NCBI RefSeq assembly: GCF_000374125.1
Contig: NZ_KB893625.1
Location: 186,001 to 250,000 of the forward strand
Direction of reading: 5' to 3'
DNA: 64,000 bases
Origin: Niabella aurantiaca DSM 17617
GTDB lineage: Bacteria; Bacteroidota; Bacteroidia; Chitinophagales; Chitinophagaceae
Shown here: piece by piece, positions 26,822 through 36,627 of the stretch
Numbering within the stretch: position 1 is the first letter of the stretch
Layout of the letters: every line of letters begins with the position of its first letter
The notes under the pieces: generated by a model
The model's input: only the letters and a program-made list of their open reading frames with translations
Told to the model about the DNA's origin: nothing
Databases searched by the model: none
Translations under genes and position numbers: made by a program

Positions 26822-27022
26822 CTACCGGCCGGTGTCGTTGGTGGCACCTTCCCAGGTGGCTGTGTCGTGGGGATCGTTTTTCCGGGCACTGTCCGCTGTT
26901 GGCCCGTTCCCCTGATTTGTGGCAGGTTCGAGAGTGCCGCCGGTCTGCCCCGGCGTGTCCTTTGGCGGATTGTTACAGCTTCCATACAGGGCTACTGTGA
27001 GCGCAAAGATGAGGATCTTCAT
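26822..27022 (-). CDS. Small 66-aa putative lipoprotein
   Basis: The 66-aa product begins MKILIFALTVALYGSC, a short hydrophobic leader with a Cys at residue 16 that could be lipidated. The mature part is a low-complexity, hydrophilic tail rich in Pro, Thr, Gly, Asn and Asp (NNPPKDTPGQTGG...). Such small lipoproteins are frequent in this phylum and are often missed. It lies between the PhyH gene and the AraC gene on the same strand, about 180 nt downstream of AraC. No domain is recognisable and no function can be offered. The opposite strand also has open frames here, but none has a signal or family resemblance, so this reading is the best one. Confidence 0.5.
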   Translation of the reverse strand: MKILIFALTVALYGSCNNPPKDTPGQTGGTLEPATNQGNGPTADSARKNDPHDTATWEGATNDTGR

Positions 27023-27204
27023 AAAAAATATTTTAATGTATCTATGCAGCAGCCAAATACCGTACCGGTAAACGCTTTGTCCGGGGAGATTGATGACAGG
27101 GGGGTATCTGCGGCGCTTTTGCGGGATGTTTATAAAAAAGGGAAATTATTGACGCATGTAGAATCATTGCAACACCCCTGCAGGGGCTCCGGTACATCCT
27201 CGCG

Positions 27205-28089
27205 TTATTTGTTCTTAAAATGTTTGGGTGAGATCCCCATGATCTTTTTAAAGACCCGGGAAAAATGATACTGGTCATCATACCCCAGGCTGTACGAGAT
27301 GGTTTTGATGTTGTGCGCATTGTCCATCAGCATCTGGCAGGCTTTCTGGATCTTAAGCGTCGTGAATAAATGGATGGGGCTGGACTTGGCCTGCTTTTTA
27401 AACAGGGAAGAAAGATGCGACGATGACAACCCGACTGCGACGCTGATGTCATCCAACCTCAGCGGCTTGTCCAGGTTTTGCTTCATGAAATGGATGCACT
27501 GCTGGATGATATCATTCTCATTGGTGGACCGTTTGATCTGTGTATTTTGAAAAGAAGACAGGTAGGCATGCACACAGCTGCAGCTGTAAACGATATTGTC
27601 GGTATTGTTCATCAGCTCCAGGTGCTGGATGATGTCGTAAAAGATCAGCTGCCGCGATGTGCTTACTCCGGCGCTTGTGGGTGTTCCACCCTGGGCTTTC
27701 GTGAGCAGCTGGTAATAAAACGCGGCATCGTTGCCGGCAAAATGGAGCCAGTAAATGCTCCAGGGGTCCTTTTCATGTGCACCATAATGATGTGCCGCGC
27801 CGGCAGGGATGATGAAAAAATCATTGGGTTTTATTTCATACCGTTTATTGTTTAGAATATACCAGCCCCTTCCTTTGGTGCAATAGATCAGGATGTATTG
27901 TGCGCAGCCTTTCTTGCGCTCCCGCTCATGATCTGCCGCATTGGGGTAGTAGCCGATATCTGTTATATACAGGTTTTTACAAAAAATATGTTGTTCGCAG
28001 AATCTTAGTTTTGCCTGCGGCAGGATACAGGTCAACTGTCCTGCAAACCCTTCCATCTTTTTTTGAATATTTTCTGTGTTGAATGTCAT
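27205..28089 (-). CDS. AraC-family transcriptional regulator
   Basis: This 294-aa regulator has an N-terminal cupin-like sensor domain (about 20-140; ILIYCTKGRGWYILNNKRYEIKPNDFFIIPAGAAHHYGAHEKDPWSIYWLHFAG), which in this family binds a sugar. Its C-terminal AraC DNA-binding domain has two helix-turn-helix units (about 205-294; LDDISVAVGLSSSHLSSLFKKQ and IKTISYSLGYDDQYHFSRVFKKIMGISPKHFK). It is the only transcription factor in the window and sits between PUL A and PUL B. It is divergent from the first SusC of PUL B with 655 bp between them, so it is the natural candidate to control PUL B. A 16-bp palindrome starting 21 nt before its ATG suggests autoregulation. Confidence 0.93.
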   Translation of the reverse strand: MTFNTENIQKKMEGFAGQLTCILPQAKLRFCEQHIFCKNLYITDIGYYPNAADHERERKKGCAQYILIYCTKGRGWYILNNKRYEIKPNDFFIIPAGAAHHYGAHEKDPWSIYWLHFAGNDAAFYYQLLTKAQGGTPTSAGVSTSRQLIFYDIIQHLELMNNTDNIVYSCSCVHAYLSSFQNTQIKRSTNENDIIQQCIHFMKQNLDKPLRLDDISVAVGLSSSHLSSLFKKQAKSSPIHLFTTLKIQKACQMLMDNAHNIKTISYSLGYDDQYHFSRVFKKIMGISPKHFKNK

Positions 28090-28744
28090 GGAAGAACCGT
28101 TTTAACCGTGGGAACACCTGTTCCCGTTTGCTGTAAAAATATCTATATTTTTTATACTCGCTGCGGGATCGCAGTAAAAATAATCAGCAATTCCCGGGCT
28201 GTTGACAGGTCCTGATGCACAAAAGCGGATATGCGCTCCGGCCGGGAAGTGCATTTAAACCAGGGACTTTTGATAGAAAGAAGGCTAAAAGGCTTTTTCA
28301 CAGCGGTTTTGAAGGGATGTGCCGCTTATACCGGCGATATGCGGGAGGAAGCGGTTGACAGGCAGAGCATAAAAAAATCCATTATTTTCCATGGAATATC
28401 TATTTCCTTGGCCTCCATTTTATTGGAATTTTACATTCATGGATGAAAGAAGAGTGGAGGAGGAAAAAACAGGTCGTCTGCAACACTGCTGCTATGTAAT
28501 TGCTAACGAAGTTGCCGGAACCGGTTTTGCACTTTGATTTCATTTTTTGTCAGCGTATTAAAAGCGAGCAGACACATGTTTTTAATATAGGACAGGAACG
28601 GATTGTAATGTTTAGTATAAAAAATTGAATTCAGCTTGCTTTTAGATAACGGTTGGTCTTTAATCCAGATAAAACGTATGCTTCCGGCAGGCAGCAAAAA
28701 CAGGTCGGCGACGGCACCTGCTTATTATTATTAAAACGGCTATT
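28090..28744. other. Divergent regulatory region between AraC gene and SusC 2
   Basis: This 655-bp stretch has no supported gene; two short frames (28231-28446 plus, 28503-28697 minus) have no recognisable features. It should hold the promoters of both the AraC gene and the long PUL B transcript. I found no full TAnnTTTG promoter. A near match, TATTTTTA, reads toward AraC just beyond the palindrome at 28110. CTGCG-GGAT-CGCAG (near 28160-28177) is a second small inverted repeat. Confidence 0.45.
28110..28125. promoter_or_regulatory. Candidate operator palindrome upstream of AraC gene
   Basis: GGGAACA-CC-TGTTCCC is a perfect palindrome with 7-bp arms, 21-36 nt upstream of the AraC start codon. 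Its position over the leader or promoter fits autoregulation. AraC proteins usually bind direct rather than inverted repeats, so another regulator may use it. Confidence 0.45.
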
Positions 28745-31700
28745 ATGTTATTAAGATTGTTTTTTGCCTTCCTCCTGGTTGTTGCACTCGATGCTCAGGC
28801 TGTTAATACCCCAAGTGGTCTTACCGGCGCCTGGTATAAAAGGCAGCAGCCTGTTTCCGGTATCGTAACCGATCAGAAAACCGGGGCGCCGCTGACGGGC
28901 GTTACCGTTACCGTTAAAGGAACCGGAGTAGGAGCTTCATCGGATCAGGAAGGGCGTTATTCGTTGGCGGTGCCGGATGGGATCGGCAATGCGGTGCTTG
29001 TTTTTTCACTGGTGGGTTATCATACATTGGAGCAGCCGGTGAGGCAGCAATCGCAGATCAATGTGATGCTGATTGCTGAGCAAAAGGAAATGGACGAGGT
29101 AGTGGTAGTAGGATATGGAGAACAAAAGAAGCTGACGGTTACCGGAGCCATTGCAACCGTATCGGGAGCCGACCTCGTAAAAGCGCCCGTTGCCGGTATC
29201 AGCAATGCCCTGATCGGGATGGCCCCGGGCTTGCAGGCGGTTCAGACATCGGGGGAGTTTGGTAACGATAAAGCTACCATTTTTATCCGGGGTATGGCTA
29301 CCCTCAACGCTGGCGGAAGAAGCCCCCTGATCCTTATTGATGGGGTGCAGCGCGATACCTACAATAATCTCGACCCGAATGAGATCGAATCCATCAGTAT
29401 CTTAAAGGATGCCTCCTCAACGGCCGTTTACGGGGTACGCGGGGCAAACGGGGTGATCCTCATCACTACCAAACAGGGAAAAATGGGCCGGCCGCAGGTA
29501 AACGTTACGGCCAATGCCGCAGCTATACAACCCACCATTTTGCCCAAGTACCTCAATTCCTATGACTATGCCGTACTGCGCAACGAAGCCGAGCGGAACG
29601 GTGGTATTGCAGCAGATAAAGTAACCTTTACTGCTGAGGATCTCGAACTGTACAAATCAGGTGCAGATCCTGTTTTTCATCCAAGCAACGACTGGATCAA
29701 TGAACTGATCAAACCCTATTCCTTTCAGCAATCTTACAATGCCAATATCTCGGGTGGAACGGAAAAGGTACGTTATTATACTTCGTTGGGTTATTTCAAC
29801 CAGAGCGGGGGATACCAGCAACCGGAGCAGAGCCTGGGTTTTCCATATAAGCAGAAGTACGACAAGTACAATGTGCGGATGAACTTTGATTTTAAGCTGA
29901 CCCAGGACCTGCTGATACAGGTAAAACTGGGGAACCAGATCACCGATAATACCATCCCCAACGGAGGCGCCTGGGCAGCCTTTGACAAAGCGGCCAATCG
30001 TCCGCCGATGACCAGCCCGGTATTCATTGATGGTAAATACATTGAGCGGGTGATTGGTCTTCCGGGCGCTGTTCCCAACTTTAACCCCTGGGGAGATGCC
30101 GGACCAACCAGCGCCTCGGGTGCCTTTTTAACCGAACAATATTCCAGCACGCTCAATACCAACCTCCAGATCACCTATAAACTGGACCGTATTACCAAGG
30201 GATTAAGCGTACGGGCCATGGGCGCATACGACAGCTATTACCTGAAAAATAAATCCGAAAGCAAGAACTTTCCCAAGTGGACGGTTATGAAAGATGCCAG
30301 CGCACCCGAAGGATACCGTTTGTACCAGAGCGCCGATGATGGTCCGTTTACCGGTATCTCGGAAGCAGTGGGTGATGCCAACAAATGGCGGAAAGTGTAT
30401 ACGGAGGCCGCCATCGAATACAAACGCGGCTTTAGCGGGCACAATGTTTCTGGTTTGGTACTGGGTAACTTTTCCCGTGAGGTGCGCCCCAGCCTGCTGT
30501 ACAAGTTACCGCATGTGTACCTGGGGCTGGTATCAAGGGTAACCTATGATTATAAGAACCGTTACCTCACCGAGCTGAACATGGGGTATAACGGTTCGGA
30601 GAATTTTCCTGAAGGGAAGCGGTATGGCTTCTTTCCTTCCGTATCGCTCGGATGGGTACTTTCCAATGAACCCTTCTTCCCCAGGAACAGCTGGCTGAGC
30701 TTTGTAAAATTCCGGGGCTCTTACGGGGTGGTTGGAAACGATGAGATCGGTGGCCAGCGTTATCTGTATCTGGATCCGCCTTACAGCCTTAACAACGGGG
30801 GATACCAGGCAGTGATGTTCGGGAACCCGGGTGTGGATTTTGCCCGTTACAATGTATACAACGAAGGCGCCATTGGTAACCCGGATGTGACCTGGGAAAA
30901 GTCGAAAAAAATGGACATTGGTGCCGAGCTGAAATTCCTGGATGACCGCCTTTCTTTTAACGGGGACTATTTTGAAGAAAAAAGGGACAATATCCTCTGG
31001 TACCTGTCTACCGTTCCGGAACTGGTGGCCGCTTCTCTGCCGCCGGCCAATATCGGTAAGGTGAACAACCACGGTTATGAGCTGGAACTGGGCTATAACG
31101 GGCAGGCCAATAAGGTACAATACTGGGTAAAAGCCAGCTATGCTTTTGCCCGTAACGAGATCGTTTTCCAGGATGAACCGGATCGCAAATATGAATACCT
31201 GAAACGGACGGGCAAACCCATTCAGCAATATTTCGGGCTGACCTTTGATGGATTTTATAATTCCAAGGATGAGATTGATGATCCTGACCGGCCCAAATCC
31301 AAATGGGAGGGCGCCGGTCTGCAACCCGGTGATATGAAGTACAAAGACCTGGATGGCAACGGCATCATCGACGAGGATGATATGGGACCTGTCGGCCACT
31401 CCGACTGGCCGGAAGTAACCTACAGCATGTCTGGTGGTTTTTCCTGGAAAGGACTGGATCTGAGCATACTGGTACAGGGTACCGATAATGTATCGGCCAG
31501 CTTTGCATCGGCTGCCGCCTATCCTTTTGTGTCGTCCTGGGGTAGTGCCCAGCAATGGCATATGGAGCGCTGGACGCCGGAACGCTATGCAAACGGTGAA
31601 ACCATCTCATTTCCAAGGGTAGAGGTTTCGCCGGATAAACAGCACAACTACCAGCCATCCAGCTTCTGGGTACAGGATGCTTCTTACCTCCGTTTAAAAA

Positions 31701-31900
31701 ATCTGGAAGTAGGTTATCGCTTTACATCGCAGACGCTGAAGCGGATGGGTATGAGGAGCCTGCGTATTTATGTGAGCGGTAATAACCTGCTTACCAAAAG
31801 CCATTTCAAATACAGCAAGGACCCGGATGCGCGTGAGCTGTGGGGCCGTACCTATCCGCCCATGCGGGTGTTTAACGGAGGTATCAATCTTTCATTCTAG
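28745..31900 (+). CDS. SusC-like TonB-dependent outer-membrane transporter 2
   Basis: This 1051-aa transporter opens PUL B. After a signal peptide (MLLRLFFAFLLVVALDAQA) comes the carboxypeptidase-regulatory-like domain (VSGIVTDQKTGAPLTGVTVTVKGTGVGASSDQEGRYSL, about 38-115) and then the TonB-box-like DEVVVVGYGEQKK. The plug follows with PLILIDGVQRD and SILKDASSTAVYGVRGANGVILITTKQG, then the barrel, ending GGINLSF. A DLDGNGIIDEDD calcium-type loop lies near residue 870. SusD follows after 35 nt. It is the first of two SusCD pairs in this locus. The two SusC proteins are quite different in length and in the N-terminal domain, so they may import different oligosaccharides. Confidence 0.95.
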   Translation: MLLRLFFAFLLVVALDAQAVNTPSGLTGAWYKRQQPVSGIVTDQKTGAPLTGVTVTVKGTGVGASSDQEGRYSLAVPDGIGNAVLVFSLVGYHTLEQPVRQQSQINVMLIAEQKEMDEVVVVGYGEQKKLTVTGAIATVSGADLVKAPVAGISNALIGMAPGLQAVQTSGEFGNDKATIFIRGMATLNAGGRSPLILIDGVQRDTYNNLDPNEIESISILKDASSTAVYGVRGANGVILITTKQGKMGRPQVNVTANAAAIQPTILPKYLNSYDYAVLRNEAERNGGIAADKVTFTAEDLELYKSGADPVFHPSNDWINELIKPYSFQQSYNANISGGTEKVRYYTSLGYFNQSGGYQQPEQSLGFPYKQKYDKYNVRMNFDFKLTQDLLIQVKLGNQITDNTIPNGGAWAAFDKAANRPPMTSPVFIDGKYIERVIGLPGAVPNFNPWGDAGPTSASGAFLTEQYSSTLNTNLQITYKLDRITKGLSVRAMGAYDSYYLKNKSESKNFPKWTVMKDASAPEGYRLYQSADDGPFTGISEAVGDANKWRKVYTEAAIEYKRGFSGHNVSGLVLGNFSREVRPSLLYKLPHVYLGLVSRVTYDYKNRYLTELNMGYNGSENFPEGKRYGFFPSVSLGWVLSNEPFFPRNSWLSFVKFRGSYGVVGNDEIGGQRYLYLDPPYSLNNGGYQAVMFGNPGVDFARYNVYNEGAIGNPDVTWEKSKKMDIGAELKFLDDRLSFNGDYFEEKRDNILWYLSTVPELVAASLPPANIGKVNNHGYELELGYNGQANKVQYWVKASYAFARNEIVFQDEPDRKYEYLKRTGKPIQQYFGLTFDGFYNSKDEIDDPDRPKSKWEGAGLQPGDMKYKDLDGNGIIDEDDMGPVGHSDWPEVTYSMSGGFSWKGLDLSILVQGTDNVSASFASAAAYPFVSSWGSAQQWHMERWTPERYANGETISFPRVEVSPDKQHNYQPSSFWVQDASYLRLKNLEVGYRFTSQTLKRMGMRSLRIYVSGNNLLTKSHFKYSKDPDARELWGRTYPPMRVFNGGINLSF

Positions 31901-31935
31901 GGTTCCATTCGGTCATAAAACAAAAAATAATACGG

Positions 31936-33735
31936 ATGAAACGAAGCATAATAAATAAACTGATGAAACAAACCGTTTTCAATAAATTGATTTTATGGAG
32001 CATTGCCTGCCTGCTGCTCGGTTCCTGTAACCGGTATCTGGAAAAACCGGAGAGCAGTGATATTAAGCTGGATGATGTTTTTGCATCGAAGGAGCGCAGC
32101 GAGCAATTCCTCTGGAGCGTATACCGCACCTGTTCTATCTTCGAGTTTCCCTATTACTGGGCTTCGGGTGAGAATGGCTATTACCATTACGGCGCTACCT
32201 ATACCATTGTAGCGGCAGCAGATGATGAGGCCGATGCCTATTCCAATATCACCGGCGCGGAGGCTTTTAATAAAGGGAACTGGAGCTCCAGTGATATCTA
32301 CTGGTATGAATTCCGCAGCGAGTTCTGTTATAAAGGCATACGCAATGCCAACATCTTTATCGAAAATATTGATAAATCACCTTTTTCAGATGCGGAAAAA
32401 GCTTCTATGAAGGCGGAAGCCGTGTTCCTGAGGGCATTGATGCATTTTGACCTGATGCAGCGCTTGGGCGGTATTGCTATTGTAGACAAGGTATTAAAAG
32501 TAAGCGGTGCTGAAGATATTCCCGAAGTGCGTATACCCCGGAGCACCTATGCAGAAACGGTGAACTTTATTGTGAACAGCTGTGATGAGGCCGCAAAAAC
32601 CTTACCCAGCAGTTATGAAAGCAAATACAGAGGACGTATTGTAAAGGGCGCCGCACTGGCATTAAAAGCCCGTGTACTGCTGTATGCGGCCAGCCCGCTG
32701 TTCAACACTTCCCAGTCCTATGTACCGGTAGGTGATCCCAAGCTGCGCGAGCTGATCGGGTATCCCAGCTATGACCCCAACCGGTGGAAACTGGCAGCCG
32801 ATGCCAGCAAGGCGGTACTGGACTGGGCGGCCAATGAAAGCGGCTGGTGCGAATTGTATAAAGGAAAGAGCAACGCGGTAGACCGTTATGAAGAGATCTT
32901 TATCAACCCCAGTGTAAATGAGATCATCCTGGATGCGGGCCTGATGGGTACGAACACCAATAACTACTTTGTCCGCTTTATGACACCGGGTACGGTGGTG
33001 TACACCGGGTCGGACCCGATCAATATCGGTGTTACATTCAATTTTACCAAGTTCTATCAAAAGGCGGATGGTACCGATCAGACCTGGGATGAACAGGAGG
33101 GCGTGGATTATCCGTATGCGCAATACCGGCAGAAATTAAAGGAGCTGGATCCGCGGTTCCAGGCGTCCGTATTTTATTCCGGGGAGGAATGGGCCAGGGG
33201 TACCGGTACCGTGTACCATTTTTATGAGCAGCATGGCAAATTACTGGACGCTTATAACGGCGTGGGTTTCCTCCGCAAATTTGTAAAAGGGGTAAGCAAT
33301 GCCTCTAATCCCCCGCCCAAATGGATCACATTCCGGCTGGCGGAGTTTTATCTGAACTACGCAGAAGCATTAAACGAAATGAATGGAGACGGCGCCCAGG
33401 TTGTTTGGGCATTGAATGAAGTGCGCCGGCGGGTAGGCATGCCGGATTATACCTATACCAACCAGGAAGACATGCGTATGAAGATACGCCGTGAGCGGGG
33501 CGTGGAGCTGGCATTTGAGGAGCATCGCTATTTTGATGTACGTCGGTGGATGATCGCAGGTGATGAAGGTGTGATGAAAGGCGGTATGTACGGGCTGCGT
33601 TTAAAAGGCGGTACCAATCCTACTTACCGGCTGGAGAAGTTTGAAGACCGGGTCTGGAATGATAAAATGTACCTGTATCCGTTCAGGGTAAGTGAGATCA
33701 ACCTGGGATATATCCAGCAAAACCCCGGATGGTAA
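31936..33735 (+). CDS. SusD/RagB-like surface glycan-binding lipoprotein 2
   Basis: This 599-aa lipoprotein pairs with SusC 2. The leader LWSIACLLLGSCNRYLEKPESSD carries the lipid Cys; a second in-frame ATG at 31963 begins nearer to the leader and is an equally plausible start. SusD landmarks are present: FCYKGIRNANIFIENI, EAVFLRALMHFDLMQRLGGIAIVDKVL, IVKGAALALKARVLLYAASPLFN, FRLAEFYLNYAEALNEMNGD, RRERGVELAFEEHRYFDVRRW and the terminal YLYPFRVSEINLGYIQQNPGW. It is longer than SusD 1 because of a larger C-terminal insertion region. It binds the target glycan at the outer surface. Confidence 0.95.
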   Translation: MKRSIINKLMKQTVFNKLILWSIACLLLGSCNRYLEKPESSDIKLDDVFASKERSEQFLWSVYRTCSIFEFPYYWASGENGYYHYGATYTIVAAADDEADAYSNITGAEAFNKGNWSSSDIYWYEFRSEFCYKGIRNANIFIENIDKSPFSDAEKASMKAEAVFLRALMHFDLMQRLGGIAIVDKVLKVSGAEDIPEVRIPRSTYAETVNFIVNSCDEAAKTLPSSYESKYRGRIVKGAALALKARVLLYAASPLFNTSQSYVPVGDPKLRELIGYPSYDPNRWKLAADASKAVLDWAANESGWCELYKGKSNAVDRYEEIFINPSVNEIILDAGLMGTNTNNYFVRFMTPGTVVYTGSDPINIGVTFNFTKFYQKADGTDQTWDEQEGVDYPYAQYRQKLKELDPRFQASVFYSGEEWARGTGTVYHFYEQHGKLLDAYNGVGFLRKFVKGVSNASNPPPKWITFRLAEFYLNYAEALNEMNGDGAQVVWALNEVRRRVGMPDYTYTNQEDMRMKIRRERGVELAFEEHRYFDVRRWMIAGDEGVMKGGMYGLRLKGGTNPTYRLEKFEDRVWNDKMYLYPFRVSEINLGYIQQNPGW

Positions 33736-33777
33736 TCCTGTAACGATATAAAAAAGTACACGCACAAAAGGAATGTA

Positions 33778-36615
33778 ATGAAAATGAAATCAGGACTATA
33801 TCAGGCAGGAAGCGCCATGGCCATGCCCCGCCTCAGAATCGGGTTGCTGTTGTATTGCGGCTTCCTCTGGAATGCGGCGCATGCTCAATCGGTTCAGTAT
33901 GATGTGAACCCCGACTCTTCGGTAAGAGTGGCCTATGGCACACTTTCCAAAGACCAGAGTAATGCGGCTGTTTCGAGCGTTGCGGGATCAGAACTGAAGA
34001 AAACGCAGACCGCTACCCTAACCAATGCACTGGCCGGAAAACTGACCGGGTTAACGGTTACGAATACCGGGGCTGCACCGGGCTTTGATGATCCTTCTGT
34101 TTTGATCCGTGGCCAGCATACCAGCCTCAATAATGGCATCCTGCTGATCGTTGACGGTATCCAGGTAAACAGCATCAGCTTTTTGTCGCCGGATGAAATT
34201 GAAAGTGTATCTGTACTAAAAGATGCTGCGGCGGTGGCCATGTACGGAGCAAGGGGTGGAAACGGGGTGCTGCTGGTTACTACAAAGAGAGGGACCATTT
34301 CCGATAAGCCGCAGATCTCCTTAAACATGCGATACGGCATGCAGTCTCCAACACAACTGCCTAAAGTGGCGTCTTCCTATGATTTTGCCCGTTTGTACAA
34401 CGAGGCGCTTCAGAATGACGGCTTGTCCGCATTGTATACCAACGATCAGCTGGAAGGCTATCATCAGAAAAAAGACCCATATCTATACCCGGATGTGAAC
34501 TGGATGGATGCGATATTGCGGAAACAGGCGCCCATACAGGATTATACGGTAAGCTTTAATGGCGGAAACCAGACCGCAAAATATTTTGTAATGCTGGGAT
34601 TCCTGAACAACCAGGGATTGTATGCACATACCGATGGTGAGCACAACGCCAATATCGGGTACAACCAGCTCAACCTGCGCGCCAACCTGGATGTGAACCT
34701 GACAAAAACACTTTCGGCGCAAATAGGCATCGGAGGCAATATACAGGATCGCAAATTCCCTCCGGTAGCAACAGCTACCTTCTGGCAGAACATGCTTTCT
34801 TATGCCCCCAACCTGTATCCGGCAACAACACCGGATGGCAACATCACCGGAACGGCAGCCTTTCCATCCAATCCGCTGGGAGATCTGTTAAAAAGAGGCT
34901 ATCAATCGCGGCACGACCGGAACATCCAGATGAATGTACGGGTTACCCAGCAGCTGGATTTTATGACAAAAGGATTAAAAGTATTTGGAGCGGTATTGTT
35001 TGATAACCTGTTGCAGAACCGTTATGATAAGACCCGCACCTACGCCTATTATGAGCCGATATGGACAAAGGGGGGCGGTGGTCAGGATTCTGTGTATTAC
35101 CTGCAGCGGAGCCTGGATACGGACCTGAGCGTGGTAACCGGTGGCGATTATGAGAACAACCGGATCATCTTCCAGGGTGGACTGGATTACGGGCGCCGGT
35201 TCGGGGAACATGCGCTGGGCGGTATGGTGTTTTTTCAGCAGGATAAATATACCGTGTTGGGAAATGCATCTCCTTTTGCCATGCAGAACCTGGCCGGACG
35301 GCTGACCTATGGCTATAAGGATAAATATTTTGCCGAGGGCGTTTTCTCGTATAGCGGTCTGGAGAACTACGCACCCGGCAAGCGCTTCGGTTTCTTTCCC
35401 GCACTGTCTGCAGGATGGTTGCTGCATAAAGAATCGTTCCTTCAAAATGTAGCCTGGATCAATTATTTGAAATTACGTGCCTCAGCCGGCAGCGTGGGCA
35501 ATGATAAAGGCTCCCCGCGGTTCAATTATAACCAGTACTGGGGTGTAGCCAGCAGCCAGGGTTATTATTTTGGAACAGGACAGAGCTGGTACAACGGTCT
35601 GGTGCAACTGGCCATGGCCAATCCGGACATCACCTGGGAGCGTGCCATGGTCTATAACCTGGGCGTGGATGCAACCCTGTTCAACAACCGGTTAAGCCTG
35701 ACCGCAGATCTGTTTAAGGAAAACCGGAAAGATATACTGGTAGATCGGTCGGCAACCGGTTCTGCACTGGCGGGCTATACGTCGGGCAGGATGGCCAATT
35801 TAGGTAAAGTGAATAACGCGGGTGCTGAGGTTTCCGCTACCTACCGCAAAGAGGCCGGTGCCGTGAATTATTATTTTGGCGGACAGTTCTCCTACGCGCA
35901 CAATACCATTAAAGAAAGCTGGGAAACACCAAAGAAGGAAGCCTACAGTTACCGGCAGGGGCATCCGGTAGGTCAGTATTTCGGCCTTGAGGCCATCGGC
36001 TATTTTAAAGATGAAAGTGATATTGCTTCGAGTCCGCTGCAGACATTTTCGATCGTTGCACCCGGTGATCTGAAATATAAAGACCAGAACAACGACGGTA
36101 TCATTGATGTGAATGATCAGATCGCGATCGGGAAACAAAACTACCCGGAGATCAACTACGGGTTTCAGACAGGCGTGTCGTATAAAAATGTTTACCTGGA
36201 CCTGTTCTTCCAGGGCGTGGCCGATAAAAGCGTATACCTGAACGGTTATTTGTTTCAGCCCTTCATCAACAATGCTAATATACTTGACTGGGCCGTTGAC
36301 GGGCACTGGACCCCGCAAACGCATGCTACCGCTACCTATCCGCGGCTGACCACACAGGCCAATCCCAATAACTACCAGGCATCTACCTTCTGGGTGCGCA
36401 ATGCTGATTTCCTCCGGTTGCGGAATGTGGAACTGGGATACCGGTTACCTGTGAACCTCGTAAAACGGGTGGGCATAGAGCAGGCAAAAATATTTGTAAG
36501 CGGCATGAACCTGGTTACCTGGGATAACCTGGCAGTAGATGTGGACCCTGAAATGCTGGGGCAGGGCTATCCTGTATTGAAATCCTGGTCTGCAGGTATT
36601 ATGGTCAAATTTTAA
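33778..36615 (+). CDS. SusC-like TonB-dependent transporter 3, lacking the N-terminal beta domain
   Basis: This 945-aa SusC is about 100 residues shorter than the other two because the carboxypeptidase-regulatory-like domain is missing. The signal peptide (LLLYCGFLWNAAHAQ, to about residue 37) is followed by only ~20 residues and a TonB-box-like SSVRVAYGTLSKDQ, and then the plug (LTNALAGKLTGLTVTNTG, ILLIVDGIQVNS, SVLKDAAAVAMYGARGGNGVLLVTTKRG). The barrel is complete, with the loop DQNNDGIIDVND and the C-terminal SAGIMVKF. There is no sign of truncation: the 5' end is in frame and has a good signal. SusD 3 follows after 12 nt. It should be a working transporter for a PUL B oligosaccharide. Confidence 0.94.
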   Translation: MKMKSGLYQAGSAMAMPRLRIGLLLYCGFLWNAAHAQSVQYDVNPDSSVRVAYGTLSKDQSNAAVSSVAGSELKKTQTATLTNALAGKLTGLTVTNTGAAPGFDDPSVLIRGQHTSLNNGILLIVDGIQVNSISFLSPDEIESVSVLKDAAAVAMYGARGGNGVLLVTTKRGTISDKPQISLNMRYGMQSPTQLPKVASSYDFARLYNEALQNDGLSALYTNDQLEGYHQKKDPYLYPDVNWMDAILRKQAPIQDYTVSFNGGNQTAKYFVMLGFLNNQGLYAHTDGEHNANIGYNQLNLRANLDVNLTKTLSAQIGIGGNIQDRKFPPVATATFWQNMLSYAPNLYPATTPDGNITGTAAFPSNPLGDLLKRGYQSRHDRNIQMNVRVTQQLDFMTKGLKVFGAVLFDNLLQNRYDKTRTYAYYEPIWTKGGGGQDSVYYLQRSLDTDLSVVTGGDYENNRIIFQGGLDYGRRFGEHALGGMVFFQQDKYTVLGNASPFAMQNLAGRLTYGYKDKYFAEGVFSYSGLENYAPGKRFGFFPALSAGWLLHKESFLQNVAWINYLKLRASAGSVGNDKGSPRFNYNQYWGVASSQGYYFGTGQSWYNGLVQLAMANPDITWERAMVYNLGVDATLFNNRLSLTADLFKENRKDILVDRSATGSALAGYTSGRMANLGKVNNAGAEVSATYRKEAGAVNYYFGGQFSYAHNTIKESWETPKKEAYSYRQGHPVGQYFGLEAIGYFKDESDIASSPLQTFSIVAPGDLKYKDQNNDGIIDVNDQIAIGKQNYPEINYGFQTGVSYKNVYLDLFFQGVADKSVYLNGYLFQPFINNANILDWAVDGHWTPQTHATATYPRLTTQANPNNYQASTFWVRNADFLRLRNVELGYRLPVNLVKRVGIEQAKIFVSGMNLVTWDNLAVDVDPEMLGQGYPVLKSWSAGIMVKF

Positions 36616-36627
36616 AACGGACAACAG

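Noticed and set aside
28503-28697. 64-codon minus-strand frame between AraC and SusC 2
   Set aside because: No leader, domain or start signal; the region is better explained as regulatory DNA.
30533-31561. Long minus-strand open frame (342 codons) inside SusC 2
   Set aside because: Antisense to a clear SusC with all family motifs; product has no signal or domain and a composition typical of shadow frames.
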